64,000 nt of DNA, taken from NCBI RefSeq assembly GCF_030506305.1, contig NZ_CP119421.1, positions 3,736,501-3,800,500 on the forward strand, given 5' to 3'. The notes beneath the pieces are model-generated. The model ran no database searches, was not told the origin of the DNA, and saw nothing but the letters and a program-made list of their open reading frames with translations. Position 1 is the first letter of the stretch; the number at the start of each line of letters is the position of its first letter. Source of the stretch: Porifericola rhodea. Lineage in GTDB: Bacteria; Bacteroidota; Bacteroidia; Cytophagales; Cyclobacteriaceae. This document shows, in pieces, positions 29,018-38,117 of the stretch. Position numbers and translations under genes: made by a program.

Positions 29018-30301
29018 ATGAGAAAATTTACACTTCTACTTTTGCTAAGCATAGTATGCAACTCTTCTTTACTGGCTCAGCAATCTTACATATACTGCGG
29101 TAGCCTGATAGATGGTAAACAGGAAAAAATACAAAATGAGCTTACGCTTATTATTGAAGGTGATAAGATTAAGAGCATAGTAAAAGGATATCCAGAGCCC
29201 GATGCCGGAGCTGAGGTAATTGACCTGAAGGACAAAACGGTGATGCCAGGCTTTATAGATTTGCATGTGCATTTACAGAACCAAAGCAGCAGAGATAATT
29301 ATTCTAAAGGCTTTCGTCTGAATGATGCGGATATAGCCTTAGAAGCTACCCAATATGCTAGAACTACCCTCTTGGCTGGCTTTACGACAGTAAGAGATGT
29401 AGGAGGTAATGGTGTGAACATCTCCTTACGCAATGCCATTAACCGTGGCTTTGTGGTGGGCCCCCGTATTTATACGGCAGGTAAATCTATTGCTACTACT
29501 GGTGGCCATGCCGACCCAACTAATGGCTTAAGAAAAGACCTGATGGGAGACCCAGGCCCTAAAGAAGGTGTAGTAAACGGTCCGGATGACGCCTGCAAAG
29601 CAGTAAGGCAGCGATACAAGGAAGGATCTGATATGATCAAGATTACTGCAACCGGTGGAGTACTAAGTTATGCTAAAGATGGCTCTGGCCCACAATTTAC
29701 AGATGATGAATTACGCGTTATTGTAGAAACTGCTCATGATTATGGAATGCATACTGCTGCTCATGCTCATGGCGCAGCAGGGATGAAAAGAGCGGTAGCC
29801 GCAGGAATTACAACTATAGAACATGGCACTCTTATGGATGAGGAAGTAATGGATTTGATGATAGAAAAAGGTACTTACCTGGTGCCTACGCTTACTGCCG
29901 GGCGTTCAGTAGCAGACTCCGCCAAAATCAGAGGTTATTATCCGGCTATTATAGTTCCTAAAGCTTTAGAGATTGGCCCGCAGATTCAGAAAACCTTTGC
30001 TAAAGCCTATAACAGAGGGGTGAAAATAGCTTTTGGTACAGATGCTGGCGTGTTTGCCCATGGCAAAAACGCCAAAGAGTTTATGTATATGGTAGAAGCA
30101 GGAATGCCAGCAATGGAGGCAATACAATCCGCAACAGTCACTGCTGCGCAGGTTCTGGAAATGGAAGATGAGCTGGGATCGCTAGAGGAAGGTAAAGTGG
30201 CAGATATTGTGGCAGTAAAAGGTAACCCTCTTGAAGATATCAGCCTGTTGGAACAGGTAGACTTTGTGATGAAAGAGGGAAAAGTGTACAAAAACGAGTA
30301 G
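29018..30301 (+). CDS. Secreted metal-dependent amidohydrolase
   Basis: Periplasmic amidohydrolase of 427 residues in the imidazolonepropionase / Xaa-Pro dipeptidase-like branch. Signal peptide ending near residue 20 (NSSLLAQQ). Metal-binding set: HVH at residues 83-85 (DLHVHLQNQ), the probable carboxylated Lys in SDMIKITATGGV, His in HTAAHAHG and TIEHGT, and Asp in FGTDAGVFAHG. The family includes dipeptidases, prolidases and lactonases; the C-terminal region VADIVAVKGNPLEDI is typical. It is transcribed divergently from the transglutaminase pair with 263 bases between. It may process peptides or amides made available by that pair, which is only an idea. The exact substrate is not readable. 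Confidence 0.93.
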   Translation: MRKFTLLLLLSIVCNSSLLAQQSYIYCGSLIDGKQEKIQNELTLIIEGDKIKSIVKGYPEPDAGAEVIDLKDKTVMPGFIDLHVHLQNQSSRDNYSKGFRLNDADIALEATQYARTTLLAGFTTVRDVGGNGVNISLRNAINRGFVVGPRIYTAGKSIATTGGHADPTNGLRKDLMGDPGPKEGVVNGPDDACKAVRQRYKEGSDMIKITATGGVLSYAKDGSGPQFTDDELRVIVETAHDYGMHTAAHAHGAAGMKRAVAAGITTIEHGTLMDEEVMDLMIEKGTYLVPTLTAGRSVADSAKIRGYYPAIIVPKALEIGPQIQKTFAKAYNRGVKIAFGTDAGVFAHGKNAKEFMYMVEAGMPAMEAIQSATVTAAQVLEMEDELGSLEEGKVADIVAVKGNPLEDISLLEQVDFVMKEGKVYKNE

Positions 30302-30411
30302 AGTGAACTCAATTTATTTTGCTTAAATACCTATCTATTTAACCTTAGTTTGGTATTTTAGCGCGCAAAAAATAAGCCTGTCAGGCAGATAAGATATAAA
30401 TCAAATTTATT

Positions 30412-31125
30412 ATGGGAAGAGCATTTGAATACCGAAGAGCAGCCAAAGAGAAACGCTGGGACAAAATGTCAAAAGTGTTTCCTAAGTTAGCTAAAGCTAT
30501 CACAGTAGCCGCAAAAGAAAGCGGTCCTGACCCTGATATGAATGCTAAACTTCGTACCGCTATTCAGAATGCCAAGGGGCAAAACATGCCCAAAGACAAT
30601 ATTGAAGCGGCTATTAAAAGAGCTTCAGGCAAAGACGCTCAAGACTATGTAGAAGTTAATTACGAAGGTAAAGGCCCACATGGCGTATTGGTATTTGTTG
30701 AATGTGCTACAGATAATACTACGCGCACAGTTGCTAACGTAAAGTCATATTTCAATAAATCGGGCGGAAGCCTGGTGCCAACCGGCTCTTTAGAGTTTAT
30801 GTTTAATCGTAAAGCAGTATTTGAGTTTGAAATGCCGGAAGGTATGGATATAGAGGAACTGGAACTGGAGTTGATAGATGCTGGTCTGGAAGAAATAGAA
30901 GAAGGTGAGGAAGGTAAATCATACGCTTATGCGGACTATACCAACTTTGGAGCGCTCTCACAAGCTTTTGAAGAAAAGGAAATAGAAGTAAGCAGTGCAA
31001 CACTCAAACGCTTCCCTAATAATGAGGTGGAGTTTACAGAGGAGCAGATGGAAGATATAGAAAAGTTAATAGATAAGCTTGAAGATGATGACGACGTTCA
31101 GGCTGTATATACCAATATAGCATAG
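30412..31125 (+). CDS. yebC: YebC/PmpR/TACO1 family protein
   Basis: Cytoplasmic protein of 237 residues, full length for the family. It begins [20 protein letters not shown] with the usual lysine-rich N-terminal segment, then [20 protein letters not shown], the family signature [21 protein letters not shown], and [14 protein letters not shown]. Members were described as transcriptional regulators, and more recent work assigns YebC/TACO1 proteins to translation of difficult, proline-rich stretches; both roles come from other species. It is monocistronic and followed by a bidirectional hairpin terminator. The T-rich sequence TTAGTTTGG at 30345 resembles a -7 box but is imperfect. Confidence 0.95.
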   Translation: MGRAFEYRRAAKEKRWDKMSKVFPKLAKAITVAAKESGPDPDMNAKLRTAIQNAKGQNMPKDNIEAAIKRASGKDAQDYVEVNYEGKGPHGVLVFVECATDNTTRTVANVKSYFNKSGGSLVPTGSLEFMFNRKAVFEFEMPEGMDIEELELELIDAGLEEIEEGEEGKSYAYADYTNFGALSQAFEEKEIEVSSATLKRFPNNEVEFTEEQMEDIEKLIDKLEDDDDVQAVYTNIA

Positions 31126-31148
31126 CGTTAAGCAATAGAATCATAAGT

Positions 31149-31177
31149 AAAAAGCACGATGAGAATCGTGCTTTTTT
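31149..31177. terminator. Bidirectional terminator after yebC
   Basis: AAAAAGCACGAT at 31149-31160 pairs with ATCGTGCTTTTT at 31165-31176, loop GAGA, with A- and T-runs on both sides. Before the IS inserted, this probably also ended the convergent histidine kinase mRNA. Confidence 0.9.
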
Positions 31178-31221
31178 ATCTTCGGTAAAATTTATTATCT
31201 CTGGATCATAGAAATGAGTTT

Positions 31222-31228
31222 GTTTACT
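31222..31228 (+). repeat. Target-site duplication, left copy
   Basis: GTTTACT directly left of the IS; the identical heptamer lies directly right of it at 32551-32557. Confidence 0.85.
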
Positions 31229-31256
31229 TGTAATAGTCAAGATTACCTCTGACAGT
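31229..31256 (+). repeat. IS left terminal inverted repeat
   Basis: Starts TGTAATAGTCAAGA, then five bases that differ from the other end, then the shared TCTGACAGT block. Confidence 0.88.
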
Positions 31257-31277
31257 CGAGGCCTATGAGATGCGCTT

Positions 31278-32468
31278 CTAAGGCATCTGATTCTTGGAAT
31301 GTTGAGCTTTTTGGGAGGGTCTCCTCAGAGCCCCTTGACCATTCCAGTCAGTCAGACTATTCCTGGCGGGTTGCTCGCCATCAGGGCCCGCTTCCGCTTC
31401 GTCTGACACTAGTAAAGGTATAAAATTCTGATGATGAGTTTGTAACATTTTCTCCTTTGTCAGATGTAAATCTTCTTGCCAAGTTTGCATTGGGGTCCTA
31501 CCATTGCAATGCTTCCCGCTGTGAGTTCTTTGCTCATTATAATAGTTAAGCCACAGGTCCAAATCCTGTTGTAACTCTTCCAGCGTTTTGTAGACCTTTT
31601 TACGAAAGGCTACTGAATAGAATTCGTTCTGCATGGTGCGGTGTAATCGTTCACAGATACCATTGGTTTGTGGACTCTTCGCTTTGGTTTTGCTGTGATC
31701 TACATCCTCTATGGCTAAGTACAACTGGTACTCGTGATGCTCGCGATTACCGCAGTACTCACTACCCCGATCCGTTAAGATGCGCAACAATGGAATCTCA
31801 TACTGCTCGTAGAAAGGAACAACGCGATCATTGAGCAGATCAGCCGCTACCAGGGCGTTCTTACGATCATAGAGCTTAGCGTGGGCTACCTTGGTGTAAG
31901 TATCTACAAAGGTCTGCTGATAGATTTTGCCTACCCCTTTGATATAGCCTACGTAGTAGGTGTCCTGCGATCCTAAGTAGCCAGGGTGATACGTTTCTAT
32001 TTCCCCATGGGCTACTTTCTCTTCTTTAGCTTTTTCCATCGCCGCCAGTTGTGCCTCAGTGAGAATGAGTCCTTCTTGGGCTACTTTGGCTTCTAATGCT
32101 TTCAAGCGTTTGGGAAAAGTCTCTAGCTGATGACGCAACCACACTGAGCGAACCCCACCGGGGGAGATGAAAACGTGGTTCTTCTTCAGCTCGTTGGAAA
32201 CGCGTACCTGCCCCAAGGCCGGTTGTTCAATGGCCAGCTCGACTACTGCCTGTTCAACGGATGCCGCTACGCGGTTCTTAGCATTAGGCTTCTTGCGGCT
32301 CATCTCTTGCAGAGCCGCGCTACCGCCTTGTTCGTAGAGCTCTTTAAAGCGGTAGAAAGAATCTCTACTGTAGCCCATCACCTTACAGGCTTGAGATACA
32401 TTGCCTAGCATCTCAGCCAGGTTTAGTAATCCTAATTTGTTCTTAATAACTTTGTCTTCGGTAGTCAT
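31278..32468 (-). CDS. IS481-family transposase
   Basis: DDE recombinase that cuts and inserts the surrounding element. The ATG at 32468 gives 396 residues; a TTG 45 bases upstream in frame is less likely. N-terminal helix-turn-helix for end recognition at about residues 22-50 ([20 protein letters not shown]), then the integrase core with DDE residues Asp169 ([10 protein letters not shown]), Asp233 (ILTDRGSEY) and Glu273 ([11 protein letters not shown]), spacing normal for IS481. All three are present, so the enzyme looks functional. The C-terminal 40 residues are hydrophilic and Gly/Pro/Gln-rich ([15 protein letters not shown]) and look unlike the rest. Codon choice is visibly more GC-rich than the neighbours, consistent with recent arrival. 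Confidence 0.95.
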   Translation of the reverse strand: MTTEDKVIKNKLGLLNLAEMLGNVSQACKVMGYSRDSFYRFKELYEQGGSAALQEMSRKKPNAKNRVAASVEQAVVELAIEQPALGQVRVSNELKKNHVFISPGGVRSVWLRHQLETFPKRLKALEAKVAQEGLILTEAQLAAMEKAKEEKVAHGEIETYHPGYLGSQDTYYVGYIKGVGKIYQQTFVDTYTKVAHAKLYDRKNALVAADLLNDRVVPFYEQYEIPLLRILTDRGSEYCGNREHHEYQLYLAIEDVDHSKTKAKSPQTNGICERLHRTMQNEFYSVAFRKKVYKTLEELQQDLDLWLNYYNEQRTHSGKHCNGRTPMQTWQEDLHLTKEKMLQTHHQNFIPLLVSDEAEAGPDGEQPARNSLTDWNGQGALRRPSQKAQHSKNQMP

Positions 32469-32522
32469 GATGTAATCGGGTTTAAGTAAATGAAATGATC
32501 TCGTCAATCTCAATTTACCTAA

Positions 32523-32550
32523 ACTGTCAGATTATGTCTTGACTATTTCA
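32523..32550 (-). repeat. IS right terminal inverted repeat
   Basis: Reverse complement starts TGAAATAGTCAAGA and ends in the shared TCTGACAGT block; six mismatches to the left end over 28 positions. Confidence 0.88.
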
Positions 32551-32557
32551 GTTTACT
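32551..32557 (+). repeat. Target-site duplication, right copy
   Basis: GTTTACT, identical to 31222-31228. The stop codon of the kinase gene (TTA on the plus strand, 32558-32560) begins at the very next base. Confidence 0.85.
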
Positions 32558-34534
32558 TTAGTTCAGGCTAGCTAGGGCTTTTTTTACCTCTGCCTCGTGG
32601 AATACAGGTAAAGAAAAATAGAATGTACTTCCTTGTCCTTCTGCGCTTTCGGCCCAGATTGTACCCCCATTTTTCTCGACAAAATCTTTACATAAGAGTA
32701 GGCCCAATCCGGTACCCTTTTCATTAGCAGTACCTGTAGTACTATTAAAACTACTTTCTTTAAAGAGTTTGTTCAGTGTCTCCTCTTTCATCCCCAAGCC
32801 AGTATCTTTTACACTAAATATGACCTGATCACCCTGGGGCGTCACCTCTAAATAAATTTCATCATTGGGTTTACAAAACTTAATAGCGTTAGAAAGTAAA
32901 TTCTGTATTACAATCTGAATCATCACTTCATCGGCATAAACATAGGTATTTTCGTTAATCTTGTTTACTAACTGAACATTTTTGTGCTGAGCCTGATTTT
33001 GTAAAAGCTCTACCTTGATACTAGCCAGTCTTTTCAGGTTTACTTTCTCTTTATTAATATCTGAACCCTCTAGCTGCGTTTTAGCCCAGTGTAGAAGGTT
33101 ATCCAATAAACTGGTAGTATAGTTAACGTTCTTTAGTATCTCAGAAAGCATGTAGTCAAATTCTTCTTTCTTTATGAGTCCATTTTGTATGAGACTCAGG
33201 CTGCCAAATAAGGTATTTAACGGACTACGCAAATCATGTGAAATAATAGAAAAAAGCTTGTCTTTTAGGTGGTTTAGCCTCTGTAACTTGTCAGCTTGTG
33301 CCGTTATTTCTTCTTTCTGCTGCTTTACTTCGTCATTCTTTCTTTTGAGTAAGTTATTAGCAAATGACATACTTCTACTACTGCGATACAGTACAAAGGC
33401 CAATACCGCAATTAATACAACCAGGCCTAAGAGCGCATAGATCAGATACCTCTGTTTCTCACGTATATGCTGCTCCATTTCTTTTTCTTTGGTCAGCATC
33501 TCAATTTCTCTGCGCTGCTGTTCAAATACCAGAAAATCCAGTTTTTCCTGCGTGCCTTCACTTTGAATGCTGTCTTTATATTGGTTGTAGAGGTTCAGGT
33601 AACGATAAGCGTTCTGAAAATCTTTTTTGGCATTGTACACATTAGCCAAAGTAGCGTACGATTTGTAAATTAACTCCTTAACATCAGTAGGTTCTGCTGC
33701 CTGTACCGCTTGATGTGCCAAAACCTCAGCCTTATCAATTTCGTTTTTCATCAGCATAATCTCTGAAAGAAGTTGCTTACCCCTGATAATGGTACGGGTA
33801 TCATCAAACTTTCTGGCAGATTGTAAGCTTTTTTCCAGTAGGGTTTCAGCTGCCGGAAGGTCCTTTTTCCTGAACAATGCATCAGCATAATTAAAAGTTA
33901 GGCCCGGAACCATATTTGGGCGGTGTACTTTAGCTAGCGGTTGAGAGAGTTCATAAAAATGTATGGCAGAGTCTAATTCCCCTTTTTCCATATAGCACTT
34001 ACCCATATTATTATAGGTAACAGCAATGCGTTCCATGTTCTTAAGACTAAAAAACATGGGAAGAGCTGCGCGGTAGGCAGCAAGCGCTGCTTCGTAGTCT
34101 GCTGCAGATCTGTAAATTAAGCCCATACTGCCAATGTTTCTGGCAACCAGATTCTGATCGCCTATTTGTTCGGCAATCTCTTTGGACTCCAGGTATAAAG
34201 ACAAACCTTCTTTAAGGTTGCCCTTGCACCAGTTGGCATTTCCCATACTGTTAAGAGCCAGAGCCTGTCCTTTAGTAAAACCCAAAGCCTGGGCAAGTGA
34301 ATCTGCCTGTTTAGAATATGCTATAGAAAGATCAGGCTGGGTATAAATAAGCCTGTTCGCGATCTGGTGTAAAAAGATTACTTTGTTACTATCCTCCGGC
34401 ATTTTTTTGAGATCTTCCGAAGCATAGGAGTTCTGGGCATCCTGACCACTTGAGTCAGTAACCTGAGTAAGTATTAGCATAAGAAGCATACTTACTCTAA
34501 CCCATAAAATTATATAGTTGAAATATGAATACAT
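32558..34534 (-). CDS. TPR-containing sensor histidine kinase
   Basis: Membrane-bound histidine kinase of 658 residues starting at the ATG at 34534; a GTG 21 bases upstream is in frame but would put extra residues before the signal peptide. Signal peptide at about 1-30, then a periplasmic region of tetratricopeptide repeats at about 45-340 (ALNSMGNANWCKGNLKEGL, VTYNNMGKCYMEKGELDSAI), a coiled-coil, a membrane helix at about 365-388, a second coiled-coil, HisKA with phospho-acceptor His433 (SIISHDLRSPLN) and HATPase (N-box NLLSNAIKFC, G1 DTGLGM, G2 GTGLGLLLCKDF). There is no receiver domain and no adjacent response regulator, so its partner is elsewhere. The IS sits directly after its stop codon and separates it from its former terminator. 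Confidence 0.93.
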   Translation of the reverse strand: MYSYFNYIILWVRVSMLLMLILTQVTDSSGQDAQNSYASEDLKKMPEDSNKVIFLHQIANRLIYTQPDLSIAYSKQADSLAQALGFTKGQALALNSMGNANWCKGNLKEGLSLYLESKEIAEQIGDQNLVARNIGSMGLIYRSAADYEAALAAYRAALPMFFSLKNMERIAVTYNNMGKCYMEKGELDSAIHFYELSQPLAKVHRPNMVPGLTFNYADALFRKKDLPAAETLLEKSLQSARKFDDTRTIIRGKQLLSEIMLMKNEIDKAEVLAHQAVQAAEPTDVKELIYKSYATLANVYNAKKDFQNAYRYLNLYNQYKDSIQSEGTQEKLDFLVFEQQRREIEMLTKEKEMEQHIREKQRYLIYALLGLVVLIAVLAFVLYRSSRSMSFANNLLKRKNDEVKQQKEEITAQADKLQRLNHLKDKLFSIISHDLRSPLNTLFGSLSLIQNGLIKKEEFDYMLSEILKNVNYTTSLLDNLLHWAKTQLEGSDINKEKVNLKRLASIKVELLQNQAQHKNVQLVNKINENTYVYADEVMIQIVIQNLLSNAIKFCKPNDEIYLEVTPQGDQVIFSVKDTGLGMKEETLNKLFKESSFNSTTGTANEKGTGLGLLLCKDFVEKNGGTIWAESAEGQGSTFYFSLPVFHEAEVKKALASLN

Positions 34535-35046
34535 GAAGCTGATGTTAAACGACACTACATGTCTACTCGGTCTTTATTAATACATCTCTCATAAAATACG
34601 CAAAAGCCTCCTGAATAATTGTATTTTTTTAATTTATGTTACTTGTAATTGAGCTGAATGATGTACCTAAGCAGTAATTATTCAAAAATTGGAAATAAGA
34701 ATGAAGTCAAAAATCCAAATGAAGTTTGGAATAGAATGGATACGGCAGTGTCAAAAAGCCTCAATCGCACTTTTTGAGGCTTATAAGCCCTAATTGCAAA
34801 AAAATATAATTAAAATCAGACGTAATATTTTTTTAAATTTTAAAGGAAGTTGTTAGGTCTAAATACTTAGTTATATTTAATCATGATAGATTGCTATCTG
34901 CAAAATTTAATGAAGCATCTTCAAATCCTGCATATATGTAAGGACTGCCATACTAATACAGGAAATTAGCTCGTTGAAAGAAAAATGTGCAGAGGAACTG
35001 TAAGCTTCTGTAATGAATAAGGTGTAGAATAAAAACAAAGGTAGTT
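34535..35046. other. Intergenic region between divergent kinase and VWA genes
   Basis: About 510 AT-rich bases without a supportable gene. A minus-strand terminator-like hairpin lies at 34752-34782. Promoters for the kinase (minus) and VWA gene (plus) should be here, but no full consensus was found. Confidence 0.5.
34752..34782 (-). terminator. Orphan terminator-like hairpin, minus strand
   Basis: AAGCCTCAA at 34756-34764 pairs with TTGAGGCTT at 34774-34782. Read on the minus strand a run of five T follows. No minus-strand gene is visible directly upstream of it (34783-35046), so it may end a small RNA or an antisense transcript. Confidence 0.55.
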
Positions 35047-36060
35047 ATGAAAAAGTATGTAAACAGCTCACTATGTGTGCTGGCAGTCTGTGTGCTAGCC
35101 TCATGTGACAAAAGTGAAGATGCACCAGATCTTCGCTCCAACTTTCAGTTACTAATAGATTTCTGGAATCCGGATGGAAACAATCCTGAAATTCGTCTGG
35201 ATGAACAAAATACCTCCGATGCTATTCGTATAGATTTTGATAAAACATTTGGAGGCAATGCTGTAGGCAACACCTTTACGGAGGTAGAGATAGATAACTT
35301 TAGAATTATTGATAACAGCAATACCAACTACGAGATCACCAATATTACAGCTTACGAATACCGTGACGCTCTTAATGACTGGAAGGAAGATGTAGAGTTT
35401 AGGATGGAATACGAAACCATAGAAGATCTGGCGGTAGTACTGGTACTGGACAGAAGCGAATCCTTAGGTGAAGATTTTGAAAAAGTAAAAACCTATGCCA
35501 GCAATTTTGTAAACCAGATTTTCAGCGAAACAAATCAGTTGCAGGTTGGTGTCGTAGACTTTGCTGATGAAGTAAACATGATTCCGCTTACTTCCAATAT
35601 GGCCTCCGTTACCAATTACATTGAAGGGCTGGAGCAGGGTAGGTTTACTACATTATACGAAGCTATGAATACCGGGCTTACTGCTCTGGAAGAAACTAAT
35701 GCCGAAGCTAAAGCTATTATAGTATTTACGGATGGTACCGATAATAACTCTAATTCTGAGTACTCACCCCAGTATTTGGAGCAGAGGATAAAAGCGAGTA
35801 CAGAGGGCTCAAAAATTATCACCTTTACCATTGGGCTGGATGGCAAAGGTGGTGTAGATAAGGATGTATTAAACAAACTAACCTTAAACGGTGGGGTATC
35901 TACCTTCCCTCGCTCAGTAGACGAGCTCGCCCATGTGTTTGAAGATTTTTCTAGTGGAATAGCCAATGTTTACAAGCTAACCTATACCAGAAACCAGCAG
36001 GCGATACCCGAAGACAAAGCGGTAAAGCTACGCTTTAGTATACAGACACGTAGAAAATAA
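35047..36060 (+). CDS. Von Willebrand factor A domain lipoprotein
   Basis: Exported lipoprotein of 337 residues, signal peptide with lipid-anchored Cys20 (VCVLASCDKSEDAP). An N-terminal beta-domain (about 30-120, unknown family) precedes a von Willebrand A domain at about 125-310. The metal-ion-dependent adhesion site is complete: Asp135, Ser137 and Ser139 (LVLDRSES), Thr at 201/202 (GRFTTLYEA) and Asp229 (VFTDGTDNN). Such domains bind protein partners through a divalent metal. It is a monocistronic gene with a strong terminator, next to the sigma/FecR/SusCD cassette but separated from it by this terminator. A role as surface adhesin or sensor is a guess. Confidence 0.9.
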   Translation: MKKYVNSSLCVLAVCVLASCDKSEDAPDLRSNFQLLIDFWNPDGNNPEIRLDEQNTSDAIRIDFDKTFGGNAVGNTFTEVEIDNFRIIDNSNTNYEITNITAYEYRDALNDWKEDVEFRMEYETIEDLAVVLVLDRSESLGEDFEKVKTYASNFVNQIFSETNQLQVGVVDFADEVNMIPLTSNMASVTNYIEGLEQGRFTTLYEAMNTGLTALEETNAEAKAIIVFTDGTDNNSNSEYSPQYLEQRIKASTEGSKIITFTIGLDGKGGVDKDVLNKLTLNGGVSTFPRSVDELAHVFEDFSSGIANVYKLTYTRNQQAIPEDKAVKLRFSIQTRRK

Positions 36061-36076
36061 AGCTCAAAACACCAAT

Positions 36077-36107
36077 AAAACAGCCTGACAAAGTCAGGCT
36101 GTTTTAT
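36077..36107. terminator. Rho-independent terminator after VWA gene
   Basis: Perfect 13-bp stem: AAAACAGCCTGAC at 36077-36089 with GTCAGGCTGTTTT at 36093-36105, loop AAA. Confidence 0.88.
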
Positions 36108-36328
36108 TACACCAGACTTTAAAGCGTGTAAACAGTATACCCAACAGAGCTACGATTAAGCCTGGCTAACTTTGACAATAGAAAAAAAATCAGTAGATTC
36201 TGGAAGTATTGCAGGAAAGCTTAATATTTTAGTAACATCTGAAAAAGGTGTAAATATTAACTGCTTGATTATTTTTAAGCGCTATACCAGGATCTACCTG
36301 TAGGTAGAAAAATGAACACTACTGTTTT

Positions 36329-36967
36329 ATGCTTAAAGTCATACCTAACGAGTCATCTGATGTAAAGAACTGGAACTTGATGAAGTCTGGTTCACAGGAG
36401 GCTTTTGAGCACCTATACGATAAATACTTTCCTCTTCTATTTCGTTATGGGTTACAGTTTAGTACAGAAAGAGCTTTGGTTAAAGATTGCCTACAGGATT
36501 TCTTTGTAGATCTATATGTACGCCGAGCCTCTTTAAGTAATGTACAACAGGTAAAAAATTACCTGTATGTATCATTCAGGCATCGTATAATACGCAAACT
36601 ATCTTCCAGTCAGTTATTGCTGGAGCCTCTCACAAACGCTTACCATTTTGAGGTAGTTTTTTCTCACGAACATGCTATCATTCAGGATCAGTTGGATAGT
36701 CAGAAGCAGGCAAAGCTCCTTACTGCTTTTCAGAAACTAAGCCCTCGGCAGAAAGAAGCAATCTTCCTTAGGTTTTATGAAAATATGAGCTACGAACAGA
36801 TTGCCGAAATCCTGAAAATGAAAAAAGTAAAGTATGCCCGCACGCTGGTGTATCGTTCTATAGGTGTACTAAAAGAGGGTATCAGAGATATGGACAATAG
36901 TCTGACCCTATACTCTGTTTTACCATTGTTTTTTCTCTTCTATAAACCCTCTGTACGTAGGGTATAA
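36329..36967 (+). CDS. ECF RNA polymerase sigma factor
   Basis: Extracytoplasmic-function sigma factor of 212 residues, of the type that is held by FecR and controls SusC/SusD genes in Bacteroidota. Sigma region 2: SGSQEAFEHLYDKYFPLLFRYG and VKDCLQDFFVDLYV; region 4: LSPRQKEAIFLRFYENMSYEQIAEILK followed by the recognition helix. After region 4 there is a short hydrophobic tail (LYSVLPLFFLFYKP), seen in some Bacteroidota ECF factors, which could touch the membrane or FecR. FecR follows after 88 bases, then SusC-3 and SusD-3, giving a full cassette. Activation is expected when SusC-3 binds its ligand. The target promoter is not visible. Confidence 0.94.
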   Translation: MLKVIPNESSDVKNWNLMKSGSQEAFEHLYDKYFPLLFRYGLQFSTERALVKDCLQDFFVDLYVRRASLSNVQQVKNYLYVSFRHRIIRKLSSSQLLLEPLTNAYHFEVVFSHEHAIIQDQLDSQKQAKLLTAFQKLSPRQKEAIFLRFYENMSYEQIAEILKMKKVKYARTLVYRSIGVLKEGIRDMDNSLTLYSVLPLFFLFYKPSVRRV

Positions 36968-37055
36968 AATTATTTTAAAAATTCTTTCTTTTTCCTGAGG
37001 GCATCTAGCTGCTTGCTGTCTCCTTAAAGTAGCAACACTATCATACCATTGCCTT

Positions 37056-38075
37056 ATGGATTACGAGCAATATGATCTAGAAGACTTTGTCGCTGACCCT
37101 TACTTCAAAAAATGGGTAAGAAAAGGAAATGCGAAGAGTAACGAATTTTGGGAGAGCTGGCTGGAAGCTCATCCAGAAAAGGCTGATACCATTGCCCAGG
37201 CAAAAAGCATATTGACATTTCTACAGTTTCAGGTAGATGAGGCTAGCGAAGAAGAAACGCTGGAAGTGAAGGCTAAGGTAATGTATAGAATAAAAAATGA
37301 AGGTGGGGGGAAGCCAGGGCATAAAAGTGTATTGTGGTTCTATATTTCTATTGCCGCCACAGTCATGATTATTCTTTCGGGCTCATATATAGTATGGCAG
37401 AATATGGTCAAAGATCCCTACCAATACTACCAGACGGCTTTTGCAGAGCAGCAGGAGATATTACTGGCAGACAGTACGCTAGTTAAGCTTAATGCCAATT
37501 CTACTCTAAAGGTACCTGTAAGCTGGATAGAGGGGAAACCCAGAGAAGTGTGGCTGGAAGGTGAAGCTTTTTTTGAAGTGGTAAAGCAGCCAAATGCCGC
37601 TGATGGACGCTTTATTGTACATACTTCACAACTAGAAGTAGAAGTATTAGGTACCACCTTTAACGTACAGTCCAGGCATGAAGAAACTCAGGTAGTACTT
37701 AACACAGGAAAAGTCAAACTACAAAAAACTAATATTAGCGAAGGTGAGCAGATAGTATTTCTGGAGCCGGGAGAAATGGCTACTGCCGACGCTAAGCAGT
37801 TGATTAAAAAACAGGTAAACCCACAGGTTTACTCATCGTGGAAAGATAACCGTCTATTTTTTGAAAATGAAAGTATCCGCAAAATCGCCCAGCGTCTGAA
37901 AGACACGTATGGCTATGAAGTGAAGGTTGATGAAGAACAGTGGTTGAACTACAAATTCACAGGTTCATGTCCTGCCGACGATATTTCTATATTGTTGGTA
38001 GCTCTTTCAGAAAGTTTTGATCTCAAGGTGATTCGTGTTAACAAACAAATCTACATACAACATGAAAACCCATAG
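37056..38075 (+). CDS. FecR-family anti-sigma factor (complete)
   Basis: Inner-membrane anti-sigma factor of 339 residues. The N-terminal cytoplasmic part (1-90) binds the sigma factor; a membrane helix is at about 91-114 (FYISIAATVMIILSGSYIVW); the periplasmic FecR domain at about 125-220 has VWLEGEAFFEVVKQ and VLGTTFNVQSR; the C-terminal DUF4974-like domain at about 265-338 (FFENESIRKIAQRLKDTYG) resembles the STN fold and contacts the transporter. It lies between the ECF sigma gene and SusC-3 (42 bases), which carries the matching STN domain. Its periplasmic part is clearly related to the partial FecR at the left end of the window. Confidence 0.95.
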   Translation: MDYEQYDLEDFVADPYFKKWVRKGNAKSNEFWESWLEAHPEKADTIAQAKSILTFLQFQVDEASEEETLEVKAKVMYRIKNEGGGKPGHKSVLWFYISIAATVMIILSGSYIVWQNMVKDPYQYYQTAFAEQQEILLADSTLVKLNANSTLKVPVSWIEGKPREVWLEGEAFFEVVKQPNAADGRFIVHTSQLEVEVLGTTFNVQSRHEETQVVLNTGKVKLQKTNISEGEQIVFLEPGEMATADAKQLIKKQVNPQVYSSWKDNRLFFENESIRKIAQRLKDTYGYEVKVDEEQWLNYKFTGSCPADDISILLVALSESFDLKVIRVNKQIYIQHENP

Positions 38076-38117
38076 TAAGTCAACACAACAAACTATCAAC
38101 CTTAATTAAATGCGAGT

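Larger units (their letters stand above)
31229..32550 (-). mobile_element. Complete IS481-family insertion sequence, 1322 bp
   Basis: Bounded by imperfect 28-bp terminal inverted repeats (31229-31256 and 32523-32550; 22 of 28 positions match, with common blocks AATAGTCAAGA and TCTGACAGT at equal spacing, both starting TG). A 7-bp duplication GTTTACT flanks it. It contains one intact transposase gene on the minus strand. The intact frame, the exact duplication and the well-preserved ends indicate a fairly recent insertion. Only one copy is visible in this window. Confidence 0.93.

Noticed and set aside
32469-32513. Longer transposase starting with TTG at 32513
   Set aside because: The ATG at 32468 gives a standard IS481 N-terminus; the extra residues reach into the terminal region of the element.
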